From a virus: DNA of 64,000 nucleotides. Below the pieces are notes generated by a model, which saw only the letters and a list, made by a program, of their open reading frames with translations, was not told the DNA's origin and ran no database searches. Where the stretch lies: positions 23,102 to 87,101 of IMG/VR virus record IMGVR_UViG_3300033981_002454; one strand, 5' to 3'. The translations under genes were made by a program, and so were the position numbers. Shown in pieces: positions 47,735 through 55,849 of the stretch. Each line of letters starts with the position of its first letter. The first letter of the stretch is position 1.

Positions 47735-47924
47735 AACCTGCCGCTTCGGCAGCGGGCGACAACACTCGTACCAATCCCGACGGGGTACCGCCTGTGACCA
47801 AGGCCCGTAGATGCCGACTAAAGGTGATACCCAGAATCAACGTCGCTGCCGTAATGACCAACCCGCCAATCAGTATGGCGTTCTCAGTCCTGCGGCAGCA
47901 GCGCTCGTTTCCTTGGCAAGTCAC
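47724..47924 (-). CDS. Small membrane protein, holin candidate
   Basis: This 66-residue protein has one clear membrane helix (AILIGGLVITAATLILGITF) with a short basic region after it. It is coupled to the upstream membrane-protein gene by a four-base overlap. Two tiny membrane proteins encoded together are typical of holin/antiholin or spanin pairs; which of these is not decided by the sequence. Confidence 0.5.
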   Translation of the reverse strand: MTCQGNERCCRRTENAILIGGLVITAATLILGITFSRHLRALVTGGTPSGLVRVLSPAAEAAGSNR

Positions 47925-48157
47925 GGCCTCAGCTCCAGCTGGGTGATTCGGCGATCGTGTGATTTGAGGTCTACCTTGATCTGCACGATCTCCTCTGATT
48001 GCTCCTTCTGATTATCGAGGATGGCATCCAACTGCAGTGGCACCTTGTAACCAATCCACAAGATCGCAGCACCACCTGCCATCACCAAAGCGGAGACAGC
48101 ATTCAGTCGAATCTGATACCAGAAATCGACGTCCTCCCGATCCTGTTCGTCGCTCAA
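47921..48157 (-). CDS. Small membrane protein with coiled tail, holin candidate
   Basis: This 78-residue protein has a short acidic N-terminus, a membrane helix (AVSALVMAGGAAILWIGYKV) and a coiled tail (LDNQKEQSEEIVQIKVDLKS). Its size and layout resemble small phage lysis or XhlA-like proteins. It lies on the minus strand with the next small membrane gene. Lysis function is inferred. Confidence 0.55.
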   Translation of the reverse strand: MSDEQDREDVDFWYQIRLNAVSALVMAGGAAILWIGYKVPLQLDAILDNQKEQSEEIVQIKVDLKSHDRRITQLELRP

Positions 48158-48268
48158 GGCAAGGCGGCTAATCGCCTTCTATCCTATTGAAACCCAGCTG
48201 GCACAATGCTTTACACATCAAGCGCAGGCCTCCAGACTTCCTAGCCTGGTTCAGCTGATGAAGCTGTC

Positions 48269-48478
48269 ATGTCATTCCGGATGGTCAGACTTGTCCATCG
48301 TGAAACCGGTGCGCCCATCCTCGCTGACTGGACGCCAACGATCACCATGGACGAACTGCTGGAAGCCAATCATGGGCTCCAGGCGCGCAACCTCCCATGG
48401 AAATGGGTCCTTGCCTCAATGGCTCCAGGTGACGTGCGGCCTGGGACCCCTGAACCACTCGACGAATCTCCGCAGTAA
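48269..48478 (+). CDS. Small hypothetical protein
   Basis: This 69-residue protein (MSFRMVRLVHRETGAPILAD) contains TWTPTITMDELLEANHGLQA-type sequence and a disordered end. It overlaps the 3' end of the convergent glycosyltransferase gene by 63 bases. No domain is recognised. Confidence 0.5.
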   Translation: MSFRMVRLVHRETGAPILADWTPTITMDELLEANHGLQARNLPWKWVLASMAPGDVRPGTPEPLDESPQ

Positions 48479-49252
48479 GGACCGCTTCGGTTTCCTTGCC
48501 GGTGGGGCAAACCTGGGGCTCTTCCTCCCCCACCAATTGGCCCCCATCTCGTCAGTGCTTTCCAAGTGGATCAAAAGAATCTCTGGAAGCAATTCCCGTT
48601 TAGCTCTTGGCCACTTCTTACAGAACAGCACGTCAGTTCGATCTGCCGCTCCATGCTCTGTTGGATACCTGGTAATTCCAGAACTCTGTGGATTCCACAT
48701 CTGGAAATATCCCAGCGGTTCGTACCCACCCCAGTAGCTCATATACTGGGCCAAACGAATCCCAACTGGAAATGCTGTTGGGTGAATGAAAACCCAACTG
48801 TCCTGGATTGGCTTTGGAGCACACATGAATTCAGCCCATGCCTCATAGCTGGGACACATCAGTCGGTCGACCCCGTAGACCTTCTGTGGATCCAGCTGCA
48901 GCCGGTCGATAATCGACCTCGTCTGCGGAGGCATGTAAATGTCTGCATCCATGTGGACTGTCCAGCCACGAAGAGATAGCTTGGCTAGCCCTTCATTAAT
49001 GCCCGCACCCTTGTTGAAATCATCCCCGTTCCTGTAGAACACATCTGTTTCGATGCATTCAACGTTGTAGTAACGGCAAAGGCTCACGGTCTCCTCATCC
49101 CCAGGCGCCGTGACCACGACCATGCGATCGAACTGGCTTTTGTTGTGCGGCAACGTGTGGGCTAGGAAATCTGCATAGTTCACGCAGACCACGACTGCCT
49201 CCATCGGCAGCCAGGTGGGCTTTGGTTCCGGCTTGTCGGGAAGTTGAGACAT
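48416..49252 (-). CDS. GT-A type glycosyltransferase
   Basis: This protein of 278 residues is read from ATG 49252 (MSQLPDKPEPKPTWLPMEAV); the open frame extends 60 bases further. It has a GT-A fold outline: VVVCVNYADFLAHTLPHNKS, FDRMVVVTAPGDEETVSLCR, then NKGAGINEGL, and the metal-binding DxD in VHMDADIYMPP. It probably transfers a sugar to a phage or host component, such as tail glycans, a host surface polymer or DNA bases. Which one is not visible. It lies on the minus strand between lysis candidates and replication genes. Confidence 0.75.
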   Translation of the reverse strand: MSQLPDKPEPKPTWLPMEAVVVCVNYADFLAHTLPHNKSQFDRMVVVTAPGDEETVSLCRYYNVECIETDVFYRNGDDFNKGAGINEGLAKLSLRGWTVHMDADIYMPPQTRSIIDRLQLDPQKVYGVDRLMCPSYEAWAEFMCAPKPIQDSWVFIHPTAFPVGIRLAQYMSYWGGYEPLGYFQMWNPQSSGITRYPTEHGAADRTDVLFCKKWPRAKRELLPEILLIHLESTDEMGANWWGRKSPRFAPPARKPKRSLLRRFVEWFRGPRPHVTWSH

Positions 49253-49387
49253 GAGAGTGCCCTGAAAACAGCCCAGCGCGTAACAGCTCGTGCAGAATGA
49301 CTCACTGGTCAATCACCACGGCCGAACGACGCAGGGCCCACCCTTAGCCTAGCAATCTCCGCTTGGTGGCTTTCATCTAATCCATCT

Positions 49388-50005
49388 ATGTTTCGCCTCA
49401 ATTCTTCCCTCTTCTCCCACGCAGCCGATGTCGTCGGGAAGTTCGCTCCCTGCCAGGGAATTGAGCTAGCACCGCACCCCTCCGGCAAGGGCATCACCGT
49501 CACAGCACTTGCCGATTCCCAGGCCATGGTCGTCATCGGCTACGACCCCAAGGGCGTCGCAGATGAACCCGCAACGGTATTCCTCCCTACCTCTGAGATC
49601 AAGACCGCCAGCAAGGGGATCAAAAGCGCTGAAAGGGAACTGGCCATTGAAGACGGACTGGCCACAGTGACCACGTACTACCAGTCGCACTCTGTCGGTA
49701 AATCATTCCCCATCGCCACAACGAGTGTCCCCTTCCCTCCGGTTCGCTCTGTCATCGCCAGGGCCGTCGAGTTCTGGGGCTCTGCGCCAATCCAGCTGGG
49801 ATCCTCTGGCCGATACGACCTGCCCCTGCTGCTCTCTGCGATACGGTCTATGGCTGATGCAACCCAATCACTGGTTGTCTCCCCCTATCCCAATGGCCCC
49901 CTGCGTCTACAGAGAGAGGATCTTTCTCTTGTGGCCATGCTGATGCCCCAGACGGCAGTCCCCATCCCGCCCCTACCTGACTGGCTGCTGGAGTACGGCG
50001 CTTAG
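49388..50005 (+). CDS. Sliding-clamp-like candidate protein
   Basis: This 205-residue protein (MFRLNSSLFSHAADVVGKFA) has a strand pattern like the beta-clamp fold: GIELAPHPSGKGITVTALAD, AMVVIGYDPKGVADE, TVFLPTSEIKTASKGIKSAE. It ends with GPLRLQREDLSLVAMLMPQT, similar to clamp C-termini. At about 200 residues it would hold fewer domains than bacterial clamps. It is upstream of an SSB-like gene, which supports a replication role. The likeness is by eye and weak. Confidence 0.4.
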   Translation: MFRLNSSLFSHAADVVGKFAPCQGIELAPHPSGKGITVTALADSQAMVVIGYDPKGVADEPATVFLPTSEIKTASKGIKSAERELAIEDGLATVTTYYQSHSVGKSFPIATTSVPFPPVRSVIARAVEFWGSAPIQLGSSGRYDLPLLLSAIRSMADATQSLVVSPYPNGPLRLQREDLSLVAMLMPQTAVPIPPLPDWLLEYGA

Positions 50006-50062
50006 TGCAATGCCCGATGTATCAAGCAATGCTTGACACTTCGCGCACTTTAGATATCTTGG

Positions 50063-50752
50063 TTGCGCCCTGCCCGAATTCGCTTGACCTATGCGGCAGC
50101 TGTCGTTGTCCTGACCGGGAACCCCCAGTCCGTTGTAGACGGCAGTCGTGAATTTCTCTGCGCCACTGGGGAGATCCCCTCAGGCCAGACCCCCGTCCTT
50201 GTGGACGTGAGGGCCTTCAAGGATGGGCCCGCAGCTGGGCTCCTTGCACAGAAGATCGTCGGTGATCGCATCCTGGTCTCTGGCGATGTCCTGCTCATGG
50301 AAGGCTCCAGCCAGCCTGTCATCACGGCTTTCGTCTGTTGCCCCGCTACTGACGAGCAGTACCTCAACGAGGTCACTCTTGTCGGTCGCATCGGTAGCGA
50401 ACCCAAGCCAGCCGGGAAATCAACCCGGCGCTCTGTGGCTCTGAATCGGTACCTCCCCAATCCGCAGGGAGGAGACCCGATTGAGCAGACCGATTGGTAT
50501 GGTTGCCGGGTATTCGGTACTACCCAGGAGCGCTTCTCCAGAGTGGATATTGGTGCACTGGTGGAGGTCTCTGGATCGTTCTCCCAGATGACCTCCTCTA
50601 CCAATGAGCCCTACTGTGAGGTTAAAGTTCGCTCCTTCCGAGTCCACAGAGGGCGCGGCGGCAGCAGTGATCCCGCTACGGGTACTGCGGCAGTCGGCTA
50701 CGACCAGGCCTCTTTTGAGGCCGATCACGACATTCATCCCAACTGGAACTAA
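50063..50752 (+). CDS. SSB-like tandem OB-fold protein
   Basis: This 229-residue protein starts at TTG 50063; no ATG fits. The first 100 residues and residues 105-200 both show OB-fold rhythm; the second contains EVTLVGRIGSEPKPAGKSTR, DWYGCRVFGTTQERFSRVDI and LVEVSGSFSQ, typical of SSB proteins. The tail contains FEADHDIHPNWN, an acidic end of the kind SSBs use to recruit partners. It would bind single-stranded DNA in replication or recombination. The next gene begins 15 bases later. Confidence 0.65.
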   Translation: MRPARIRLTYAAAVVVLTGNPQSVVDGSREFLCATGEIPSGQTPVLVDVRAFKDGPAAGLLAQKIVGDRILVSGDVLLMEGSSQPVITAFVCCPATDEQYLNEVTLVGRIGSEPKPAGKSTRRSVALNRYLPNPQGGDPIEQTDWYGCRVFGTTQERFSRVDIGALVEVSGSFSQMTSSTNEPYCEVKVRSFRVHRGRGGSSDPATGTAAVGYDQASFEADHDIHPNWN

Positions 50753-50766
50753 ACTCAAGCCAATTC

Positions 50767-51462
50767 ATGACATCACCATTCCCAACCAACTACAAACCGA
50801 CCGACGAACGCTTTTCCAGTAACCGCTTCTTCAATGCCAAGTCCCTATCGGAGGGAAAGACAGTTGAGATCCGCCTCTGCGGCACTGCTGCCACTGGGCA
50901 TGTGATCTCCGGCTACAAATACTTCACGATGGAGAAGCGCCCCCGCCTGTTCCCTCTCTTCCCAAGGGGTTATGCCGCTGACATTGGCATGGCCTTCAAC
51001 GGCCAGGAGAAGGCGGAGCCCTTCTACTTCCTGAGCTGGGCAGCCCTGATGAAGGGAGCTGACGAGCCCGTGATCTTTGAAATCACCCAGCCCTCGCTCC
51101 AGACATCAATCGAGCAGACCCTCGCCCTCGAGGACTACCAGGTCGATGACGGTAAGCCTGCGAATTTTTACCTGACCATCTCCAAGGTTTCAAAAAACAA
51201 CAAGCCCACCTACACGGCGATTCCAACGCTGAAGGCCGTCTCGAAGAACGATGCCCCATTCAAGCTGTGGGAAGCATCCCGCTCCTCGATCTGGCTACCT
51301 GCCATGTTCGAGGGTGGTGATCCCTTTGCTGGTCCCCCAGCAGGGGCTACAGGTGCGGATCCGCAGCTGAATGCCACTGTGATTCCAGCCGGCGGGAGGG
51401 ATGTGCTTGGTGCTGACGAAGAACTCGAAAGCACTCCTGTTGCTGCAGGCAGTGGCTGGTAA
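50767..51462 (+). CDS. Hypothetical DNA-metabolism protein
   Basis: This 231-residue protein (MTSPFPTNYKPTDERFSSNR) has an N-terminal beta-rich domain (KTVEIRLCGTAATGHVISGY), a middle region (FYFLSWAALMKGADEPVIFE) and a disordered Gly/Pro/Ala-rich end that finishes with ESTPVAAGSGW. Proteins of this outline occur beside SSB genes in several phages. It probably interacts with single-stranded DNA or with the neighbouring SSB; this is inference. Confidence 0.55.
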   Translation: MTSPFPTNYKPTDERFSSNRFFNAKSLSEGKTVEIRLCGTAATGHVISGYKYFTMEKRPRLFPLFPRGYAADIGMAFNGQEKAEPFYFLSWAALMKGADEPVIFEITQPSLQTSIEQTLALEDYQVDDGKPANFYLTISKVSKNNKPTYTAIPTLKAVSKNDAPFKLWEASRSSIWLPAMFEGGDPFAGPPAGATGADPQLNATVIPAGGRDVLGADEELESTPVAAGSGW

Positions 51463-51483
51463 TTACTTGTAACGCCCGGCCGC

Positions 51484-51759
51484 TCACTCGTGGGGCGGCT
51501 GGCTGTTTTCCTGCAGTTGCTGGAGGAGGGCCTCCCCGGGATCTGCGTCATTGCGCATCCCAAGGGACAAGGCCCTGGCCGCCTCCATCCCTGCCCACCG
51601 TAGGGCTGCTGGTTGCACAACCAGTGCGTGCTTTCCCAGCAATAGGCATAGCTCCTTGAGATCCTTGAGCCCTGCCTTCTCAACAAGAAGCTCCAGTTGC
51701 CTGTACTGGAAATGGGCTTCAAGGGTTGCCTCCATCTCCATGCCCGATCCAGTCGTCAT
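51484..51759 (-). CDS. Small helical protein on opposite strand
   Basis: This 91-residue helical protein (MTTGSGMEMEATLEAHFQYR) is the only minus-strand gene between 49.3 and 58.7 kb. It contains LELLVEKAGLKDLKELCLLL and a short acidic end. No family is recognised. Confidence 0.5.
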   Translation of the reverse strand: MTTGSGMEMEATLEAHFQYRQLELLVEKAGLKDLKELCLLLGKHALVVQPAALRWAGMEAARALSLGMRNDADPGEALLQQLQENSQPPHE

Positions 51760-51793
51760 TCATTGCGCCCACTCTCGTTACACGCTAACTACT

Positions 51794-52156
51794 ATGAGCC
51801 AAAGCCTCCAAGATGACAGTTCTGTCACGCACTCAACGACCAGCGTTGGACTCCTAGCCACCCTGGTCGAAGCTTGCGAACAAGTCGCTTCTGCACCGAC
51901 GGTTCTCGAAGCCCGGGAGGGGGAGGTCATTCTCTTGACTCTCCCCCCTTCCTCCAGGTGTAGCGAGGCTGCTATTGGGTGGACCCACATAGCTTGCCTG
52001 CGTGAGCTGGTGGACACTGCGTTGATCATTTCTTTCGCGCCCCTTAAAGGCATGACTTCCGCAACAGGAGATTACGCGTATGTCGTTCTCAGACCCAGGT
52101 CTTCTGCAGCTTCTGCAGGAGGCAGTACAGAAGTCGGATGTGCGCCAACTGATTGA
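51794..52156 (+). CDS. Hypothetical protein
   Basis: This 120-residue protein is read from ATG 51794 (MSQSLQDDSSVTHSTTSVGL); the open frame upstream is antisense to the small helical gene. It contains a strand-like core (VILLTLPPSSRCSEAAIGWT) and no known motif. It overlaps the next gene by 77 bases. Confidence 0.45.
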   Translation: MSQSLQDDSSVTHSTTSVGLLATLVEACEQVASAPTVLEAREGEVILLTLPPSSRCSEAAIGWTHIACLRELVDTALIISFAPLKGMTSATGDYAYVVLRPRSSAASAGGSTEVGCAPTD

Positions 52157-52454
52157 GCGCTACGGTGTAAACCAGGTCAATCAGGCCTGGAAACAGCTCG
52201 ATCCTGTGCACCGAGCATCACTCCAATTCTGCCGAGCATTCGATGGCGTCCTCGTCCAAAGACTCTCCGACACCCCCGAAGGATCTAGTAGCGATCGAGC
52301 TCCGAGCGATCCGCATGGGGATCACCTCGGGGCTCACGCTTCTTCAGGAGACGAAGCAATTGCAACAGAAGCAGCTGGAGCAGCTCTCGGAGTTGAACCG
52401 CCTAATCGACGGCTTCACCTCCAGTGGCAGCAGCTTCCGCTCGTACCAGACTGA
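52080..52454 (+). CDS. Small hypothetical protein
   Basis: The frame of 124 residues starts at ATG 52080 (MSFSDPGLLQLLQEAVQKSD). Residues 1-60 are helical (LIERYGVNQVNQAWKQLDPV) and credible. The remainder overlaps the next gene and is low-complexity. The product may be only partly folded. Confidence 0.45.
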   Translation: MSFSDPGLLQLLQEAVQKSDVRQLIERYGVNQVNQAWKQLDPVHRASLQFCRAFDGVLVQRLSDTPEGSSSDRAPSDPHGDHLGAHASSGDEAIATEAAGAALGVEPPNRRLHLQWQQLPLVPD

Positions 52455-52695
52455 TCCCATGGTGATCGTCTACGCCTCCATCCTTGGTCCCATCCTGGGT
52501 GACCGATTGGATTCGGTTGTTGCTAAGGCGGCCGACTACGAGGATCTCATGATCAAAGGCGCGATTCCTTACGCACGCCGATTGCTGCGAGAGCTTGACG
52601 CTTACCAGGAACGCGGAGACGGGCGCAGCTACCTGGAGCATGTGGCTGGAGATATCAAGCCGCCTACTGAACCACCTGCTACTGCATCAACATGA
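52243..52695 (+). CDS. Hypothetical helical protein
   Basis: This 150-residue protein (MASSSKDSPTPPKDLVAIEL) has a helical coiled core (LLQETKQLQQKQLEQLSELN) and a second helical half (SVVAKAADYEDLMIKGAIPY). It ends with a proline-rich tail whose stop overlaps the protease start (ATGA at 52692-52695). It may be a partner or regulator of the protease by position. Confidence 0.55.
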   Translation: MASSSKDSPTPPKDLVAIELRAIRMGITSGLTLLQETKQLQQKQLEQLSELNRLIDGFTSSGSSFRSYQTDPMVIVYASILGPILGDRLDSVVAKAADYEDLMIKGAIPYARRLLRELDAYQERGDGRSYLEHVAGDIKPPTEPPATAST

Positions 52696-54830
52696 AACCG
52701 CTACAGGATCAGCTCTTCACGAGCAGCGTCACCATCAATGACCCCGCCCTCACCAACGGCCACTTATGGGGCATGGGCCCTGGCTTTGGCTCCAATGCCG
52801 AAGCAGCATGGAAAACGGGCTACACGGGATCGAGGGATGTTTATGTGGGAATTATTGACACAGGGGTGGATTTTACCCACCCAGATTTGGCTGCGAATAT
52901 CTGGCGCAATCCCTTCGAGGTAGAGGGAGACGGAATTGATAATGATGGAAACGGCTACATTGATGATATTCGCGGCTGGGATTTTGATAAAAACGACAAT
53001 ACGATTTACGACGGCCCTCAAGATGGCCACGGCACCCATGTAGCCGGCATCATCGGGGCTGTTGGTGGCAATGGTCAAGGTGTGGTTGGGGTGGCCCCCA
53101 ACGTGAAGATTATCTCCCTCAAGTTCATAGGGAATCACGGCGGAACGACCATCGGGGTCCAGAGGGCCTTGGATTACCTGACGGATCTAAAGCGTCGTCA
53201 TGGCCTCAACATCGTGGCCAGTAACAATTCATGGGGAGGTGGAACAGGCCCTTGGATGGAAGACGCCATGGTTAGAGCCGCGCAAGCGGGCATTTTGTTC
53301 GTTGCTGCTTCTGGCAATGCCGGTCGGGACAGCGATGTTGTCCCCTCCTACCCATCGGGAATTAGCACCTTGCAAAGAGCCGGTTACGAAGCCGTCATCT
53401 CTGTAACAGGAATAGACAGCGACGGGAATCAACAATTTAATTATGGAAGGACAACGGTAGACTTGGGTGCTCCATCTACCGGAATTTATTCTACCCTGCC
53501 AGGGAACAACTACAGTACCCTGAGCGGCAGTTCTATGGCGGCGCCGCATGTTGCGGGAGCGATTGCACTTTACGCCGCAAAGCATCCCAACTCCAGTGCT
53601 CGACAGATTCGAGAAGCGTTGCTAGCAAGTACCACTCCGACAGCCTCTTTGGTAGGCAGAACGGCGACAGGCGGTCGGCTGAATGTAGCGGCATTCCTGA
53701 ACACTCCACCAACTGGCGCTTCTCCGGCTCCAACACCAGCTCCGGCACCTGCTCCTGCTCCCATTCCAGCACCTCCAACAACAGCACCTCCAACACCAGC
53801 ACCTCCACCGGGAGCACTGGTGCCGGTTTCAGTCACCGCAATAGACCTGGATGGATTCACTGCTTCCCCGGTGTTCGAGCAGGTGGCCAACGCCTTTGAT
53901 GGCAATGTGAACACCAAGTATCTGAACATCGGTGGAGCCAACTCAGGCGTTGAGCTGCGCTTTGCAAGCCCAACACGTCTGGGTTCTTTCTCCCTGTCCA
54001 CGGCGAATGACACACCTGGCAGGGATCCGTCCTCGTATCAGATCTATGGATTCCAGAGCGGATCCTGGCAGCTCCTCACCTCAGGTGCTTTGCAACTGCC
54101 AGCGGCGCGTCTTACTGCTGGCAACAGCATTGCATTGCCAGAGCTGCCAATTCTGACGAGCTATCGGGTGATCTTCCCGACTTTGAAGCTGGAGGGCAGC
54201 ATGATGCAAATCGCAGATCTACGGCTCTACGGCCACTCGCCGGCTCCCACTCCAGCGCCACCTGCTCCTGCACCACCGGCACCAGCGCCGCCAACACCAG
54301 CCCCTGAGCCAGTTCCGCCATCGCCGGCACCAGCGCCAGCACCAGGGCTTCTTCCCGCACCATCAAGAACCACTGCGATGGATCTCGACGGTTTTAGTGA
54401 CTCTCCCAGATTCGAGCAGGTGGGGAATGCGTTTGACAGTGATCCCCTCACCAAGTACCTGAACATCGGGGGGACTCGGTCAGGTGTTGAGTTCTCATAT
54501 TTAAGAGAGACCCAACTCACTGGGTTCAGGGTAACCACAGCAAATGACATGCCCGGCAGGGATCCTGCCTCTTACCAGATCTATGGGCAGAGAAATGGAT
54601 CCTGGGATCTTCTGATCTCAGGCGGCCTGCAGTTGCCCACTGCGCGACTGACAGAAGCTCCAGCCGTCTCCCTTGATGGGCTGTCAGCACTGACCACATA
54701 CCGCCTGGTGTTTCCAACCCTCAGAGCGGATGGCAACATGATGCAAATCGCAGATCTGAAGTTGTATGGCAGCCAGACCGGTTTTGCCACGGCTGATCAC
54801 CCATTCCAACAATTCATCTCCAACCCATGA
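52692..54830 (+). CDS. Subtilisin-like serine protease with two discoidin-like domains
   Basis: This 712-residue protein has an S8 catalytic domain (residues about 45-340): Asp56 in GIIDTGVDFTHPDL, His113 in DGHGTHVAGII and Ser281 in LSGSSMAAPHVAGA, with Asn in SNNSWGGG. Ca-type acidic loops (EGDGIDNDGNGYIDD) are present. Proline/alanine-rich linkers separate two F5/8 type C-like domains (about 380-510 and 560-700). These share GRDPxSYQIYG with the tail fibre. There is no signal peptide or propeptide, so it may act in the virion or after lysis. It could cut host surface or envelope proteins while held by its binding domains. Role inferred. Confidence 0.88.
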   Translation: MKPLQDQLFTSSVTINDPALTNGHLWGMGPGFGSNAEAAWKTGYTGSRDVYVGIIDTGVDFTHPDLAANIWRNPFEVEGDGIDNDGNGYIDDIRGWDFDKNDNTIYDGPQDGHGTHVAGIIGAVGGNGQGVVGVAPNVKIISLKFIGNHGGTTIGVQRALDYLTDLKRRHGLNIVASNNSWGGGTGPWMEDAMVRAAQAGILFVAASGNAGRDSDVVPSYPSGISTLQRAGYEAVISVTGIDSDGNQQFNYGRTTVDLGAPSTGIYSTLPGNNYSTLSGSSMAAPHVAGAIALYAAKHPNSSARQIREALLASTTPTASLVGRTATGGRLNVAAFLNTPPTGASPAPTPAPAPAPAPIPAPPTTAPPTPAPPPGALVPVSVTAIDLDGFTASPVFEQVANAFDGNVNTKYLNIGGANSGVELRFASPTRLGSFSLSTANDTPGRDPSSYQIYGFQSGSWQLLTSGALQLPAARLTAGNSIALPELPILTSYRVIFPTLKLEGSMMQIADLRLYGHSPAPTPAPPAPAPPAPAPPTPAPEPVPPSPAPAPAPGLLPAPSRTTAMDLDGFSDSPRFEQVGNAFDSDPLTKYLNIGGTRSGVEFSYLRETQLTGFRVTTANDMPGRDPASYQIYGQRNGSWDLLISGGLQLPTARLTEAPAVSLDGLSALTTYRLVFPTLRADGNMMQIADLKLYGSQTGFATADHPFQQFISNP

Positions 54831-55108
54831 CCGTTGAAACTGAACTCTCCTCCGCCGCGCAAGCGGTACTAGATGCTTATCACATGCGGGCCGATCATGA
54901 AGGCCCTAAGTGCCCTGAGGTATGCTTTATTGCCGAAGCCCTTCTCGCCCTGGAAGAGCAACTCGCGCAAGACAAGCCAGCCCCCATGAGTAGCGATCTT
55001 GGGGTTGCGGTTCTTACTGAGCGGATCAGGATGCTTCGGAAGATAAGCGCCATCGCCGCCGAGCTGGAGGCCTATCCATTCGCCAACACCAAAGGAGACC
55101 ACAGCTGA
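54827..55108 (+). CDS. Small hypothetical protein of the coupled operon
   Basis: This 93-residue helical protein (MTVETELSSAAQAVLDAYHM) overlaps the protease stop by four bases and the next start by one. It contains IAEALLALEEQLAQD and LTERIRMLRKISAIAAELEA. It resembles small cyanophage proteins of unknown function. No specific motif. Confidence 0.55.
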   Translation: MTVETELSSAAQAVLDAYHMRADHEGPKCPEVCFIAEALLALEEQLAQDKPAPMSSDLGVAVLTERIRMLRKISAIAAELEAYPFANTKGDHS

Positions 55109-55404
55109 TGTTTTCAGTCAAGCAAAAGCGTGAGATCGCAGACGCTGTTCAACAAATCCTGCGAGCAACCAACCATCCCGAGCTGCCAGCTAGTGAAATC
55201 CAGTTTCTTCTTCATGTAGACGGTGCCGAATCTTGGAGCTGGGCCGACATCAGAAACAACGGTGCTGTACAGCGACCGGGTATTAACACTTGGAATGAAC
55301 TGCAAGACCCCTCTACTGGGGCTTCCGAACTGGAGGGCGCTGTGGCCTCTCTCAACCGCGTCATTGTTCCAACCATAAACGACTGGAAACAAAGCCATGA
55401 CTGA
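55108..55404 (+). CDS. Small hypothetical protein of the coupled operon
   Basis: This 98-residue protein (MFSVKQKREIADAVQQILRA) reads QFLLHVDGAESWSWADIRNN and ends INDWKQSHD. It looks compact and mixed alpha/beta. It overlaps both neighbours by a few bases. No family is recognised. Confidence 0.55.
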   Translation: MFSVKQKREIADAVQQILRATNHPELPASEIQFLLHVDGAESWSWADIRNNGAVQRPGINTWNELQDPSTGASELEGAVASLNRVIVPTINDWKQSHD

Positions 55405-55849
55405 TTGGAAAGCGCTGTGCGCTGAGCTGCTAGAGGCTCTTGAAAACGCTATCCGTGTGGTTTACCACGAAGACGGCACTAAGCACATCTCGACAGCCGA
55501 CCCGGTGATTGCTAAGGCTGATGCCGCCCTGGCCAAGCCCGATCCGGAGGGGGGAGGGTCGATCCATGGCCCAGGGGGAGAGATCGTAGCGACGATCAGG
55601 GCTTACGCCTCGGTGGAGCCGCAGGTGGGCGCCAGCAGAATTCTTCACGAGTCAGATTTCGGAGTGGTCGCCCGTGCCATCCTCGCCCACCCCGCCATCA
55701 AGCCGGAGCTGGGGGAGGGAGAGGTGGAAGAGCTGGTCAGGCGACTGCGGGACTGGCAATCCATTCCATTACTGTCGGAGCGCGAACGCGCCGCCACCCT
55801 GCTCCAGCAGTTGTCTACTATCGCAACCGAGGATCTGGAAAATGGCTAA
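55397..55849 (+). CDS. WK-LCAEL family protein 1
   Basis: This 150-residue protein begins MTDWKALCAELLEALENAIR, a motif seen repeatedly in small cyanophage/cyanobacterial proteins. The rest is helical (VARAILAHPAIKPELGEGEV, ELVRRLRDWQSIPLLSERER). It is a paralogue of the next gene, which opens with the same motif. The function of the family is unknown to me. It is tightly packed in the operon. Confidence 0.65.
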   Translation: MTDWKALCAELLEALENAIRVVYHEDGTKHISTADPVIAKADAALAKPDPEGGGSIHGPGGEIVATIRAYASVEPQVGASRILHESDFGVVARAILAHPAIKPELGEGEVEELVRRLRDWQSIPLLSERERAATLLQQLSTIATEDLENG

